NCBI RefSeq assembly: GCF_006438915.1
Contig: NZ_RCZE01000001.1
Location: 420,325 to 484,324 of the forward strand
From: Pseudomonas arsenicoxydans
Lineage (GTDB): Bacteria > Pseudomonadota > Gammaproteobacteria > Pseudomonadales > Pseudomonadaceae
Direction: 5' to 3'
DNA length: 64,000 nt
Below the pieces are notes generated by a model. It was not told the DNA's origin, searched no databases, and saw only the letters and a program-made list of their open reading frames with translations. This document shows, one piece after another, positions 63,253 to 64,000 of the stretch. The translations under genes were made by a program, and so were the position numbers. Positions within the stretch are counted from its first letter, which is position 1; each line of letters begins with the position of its first letter.

Positions 63253-63615
63253 GGCAAGGGCTTCTCTTATAGTCGAATCTGCAACCTCAACAACGCTGGC
63301 GGAGGCTTGGGCAGGTCCGGCACCATAACAAATTGTTCGAAAAAGCACATAGAGGTGCGTTTTTGACGGTCAAAATGAGAACCCGGCGGTCGTCTCGGAG
63401 TCTACCGACCGATATACTCGGGATCTTGCAACAGTTTGAAAGGGTTGCTGTGCGAAGACGCTGCTGGCTCTACCAGTCGATTTCGCAGAGTTTCCCTTTA
63501 GGCGCCTTAGAAAAACGTGACGAACGTAGTATGTTCGGGGCTGAATCGTTTTTCTTGAAAGCGGCTATTCACCTGAAGTACCAACGAAGAGTCACGGGTC
63601 AGAGGCACCCCCGGC

Positions 63616-64000
63616 ATGATAGAGCTCGAACAAGAAGATCCAATCCCGCAAGGCGACCTGGCCCTGCAAATCACCGCGCTTCCTCGCGAAACCAACGGCT
63701 TCGGCGATATTTTCGGCGGCTGGCTGGTGGCGCAGATGGATTTGGCCGGCACCGCCATGGCCAGCAAAGTCGCTGGCGGGCGCGTCGCGACGGTTGCGAT
63801 TGATCGCATGGCGTTTCTGGTCCCGGTTGCGGTGGGCGCTCAGCTCTCCTTTTATACCCAGGCCCTGGAAATCGGCCGTAGCTCGATCAAGATGATGGTC
63901 GAGGTCTGGAGCGACGATCCGCTGTCCAGTGAGTGGCGTAAAGTGACTGAAGCGGTGTTTGTGTTCGTCGCCATCGACGGCAGCGGCCGTACTCGCTCGG
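63616..64000 (+). CDS. Acyl-CoA thioesterase, hotdog fold (3' end outside window)
   Basis: At least 128 aa of a YciA-like acyl-CoA thioesterase: LPRETNGFGDIFGGWLVAQMDLAG carries the catalytic-helix region, followed by VATVAIDRMAFLVPVAVGAQL and GRSSIKMMVEVW. The gene runs off the window. The 363-base gap to the MFS gene holds no other gene; an AAAAAGCAC...GTGCGTTTTT hairpin near 63340-63364 is the only structure seen. Confidence 0.92.
   Translation, partial: MIELEQEDPIPQGDLALQITALPRETNGFGDIFGGWLVAQMDLAGTAMASKVAGGRVATVAIDRMAFLVPVAVGAQLSFYTQALEIGRSSIKMMVEVWSDDPLSSEWRKVTEAVFVFVAIDGSGRTRS

Noticed and set aside
1..64000. CRISPR array, rRNA, tRNA genes, insertion-sequence transposases
   Set aside because: No regularly spaced identical repeats, no rRNA or tRNA sequence, and no transposase or integrase gene were seen; the repeated sequences are REP units.

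Overview
The window reads as the chromosome of a fluorescent Pseudomonas (P. fluorescens group or close relative). Supporting this are the gene order oxyR-recG / HU-rubredoxin reductase-rubredoxin / ubiC-ubiA / phoB-phoR / phoU-pstB-pstA-pstC-pstS, which as I recall it follows the backbone around PA5344-PA5369 of P. aeruginosa; the Pseudomonas-type oversized PstC and PstA; GC-rich codon use; and many REP pairs of the two kinds common in fluorescent pseudomonads. The species is inferred, not proven.

Layout. 1-2.0 kb: end of exbB, then exbD and tonB (TonB energising system). 2.4-6.9 kb: oxyR, recG and a YbaK-like/HDOD protein, then a REP cluster and a small SCP2-like protein. 7.9-43.2 kb: an accessory block, dominated by a complete-looking type VI secretion system (T6SS) read on the minus strand. 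Its order from right to left is tssA, tssB, tssC, tssE, a PAAR/effector/immunity insertion with several small membrane ORFs, tssF, tssG, clpV, sfa, a 46-aa lipoprotein, fha, tssJ, tssK, tssL, tssM, PP2C phosphatase, Ser/Thr kinase, vgrG. After vgrG come a small coupled ORF, a 901-aa peptidoglycan-hydrolase effector, a periplasmic immunity candidate and an LprI/Sel1 protein. The order matches the H2-T6SS (HSI-II) arrangement. No hcp is present. tssK carries an apparent frameshift near its 5' end. Both ends of the block carry a DUF6124-type gene in the same orientation, each behind a structured leader RNA that shows compensatory changes between the two copies.

43.2-47.2 kb: HU-like protein, rubredoxin reductase, rubredoxin (missed by ORF calling because it is short), ubiC-ubiA and a small secreted protein. 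47.2-60.3 kb: phosphate regulon: phoB-phoR behind a Pho box, a CNNM/CBS membrane protein, an M23 peptidase, a response regulator, phoU, pstB, pstA, pstC, pstS. pstC and pstS each have a clear triple-unit Pho box. 60.3-62 kb: an XRE/ImmA-IrrE + PIN toxin-antitoxin-like pair with a candidate operator. 62-64 kb: an MFS symporter and the start of an acyl-CoA thioesterase cut by the window edge.

How it works together: the T6SS genes would build the contractile machine, with the kinase, phosphatase and FHA protein for post-translational control, a sigma-54 activator for transcription, and two cargo modules (VgrG + cell-wall hydrolase with its immunity; PAAR + DUF6402-like toxin with its immunity). 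The most unusual points are the M23-like + GH19-like effector with a possible second, lysozyme-inhibitor-type immunity gene, the cargo module inserted inside the core operon, the tssK frameshift, and the paired structured leaders.
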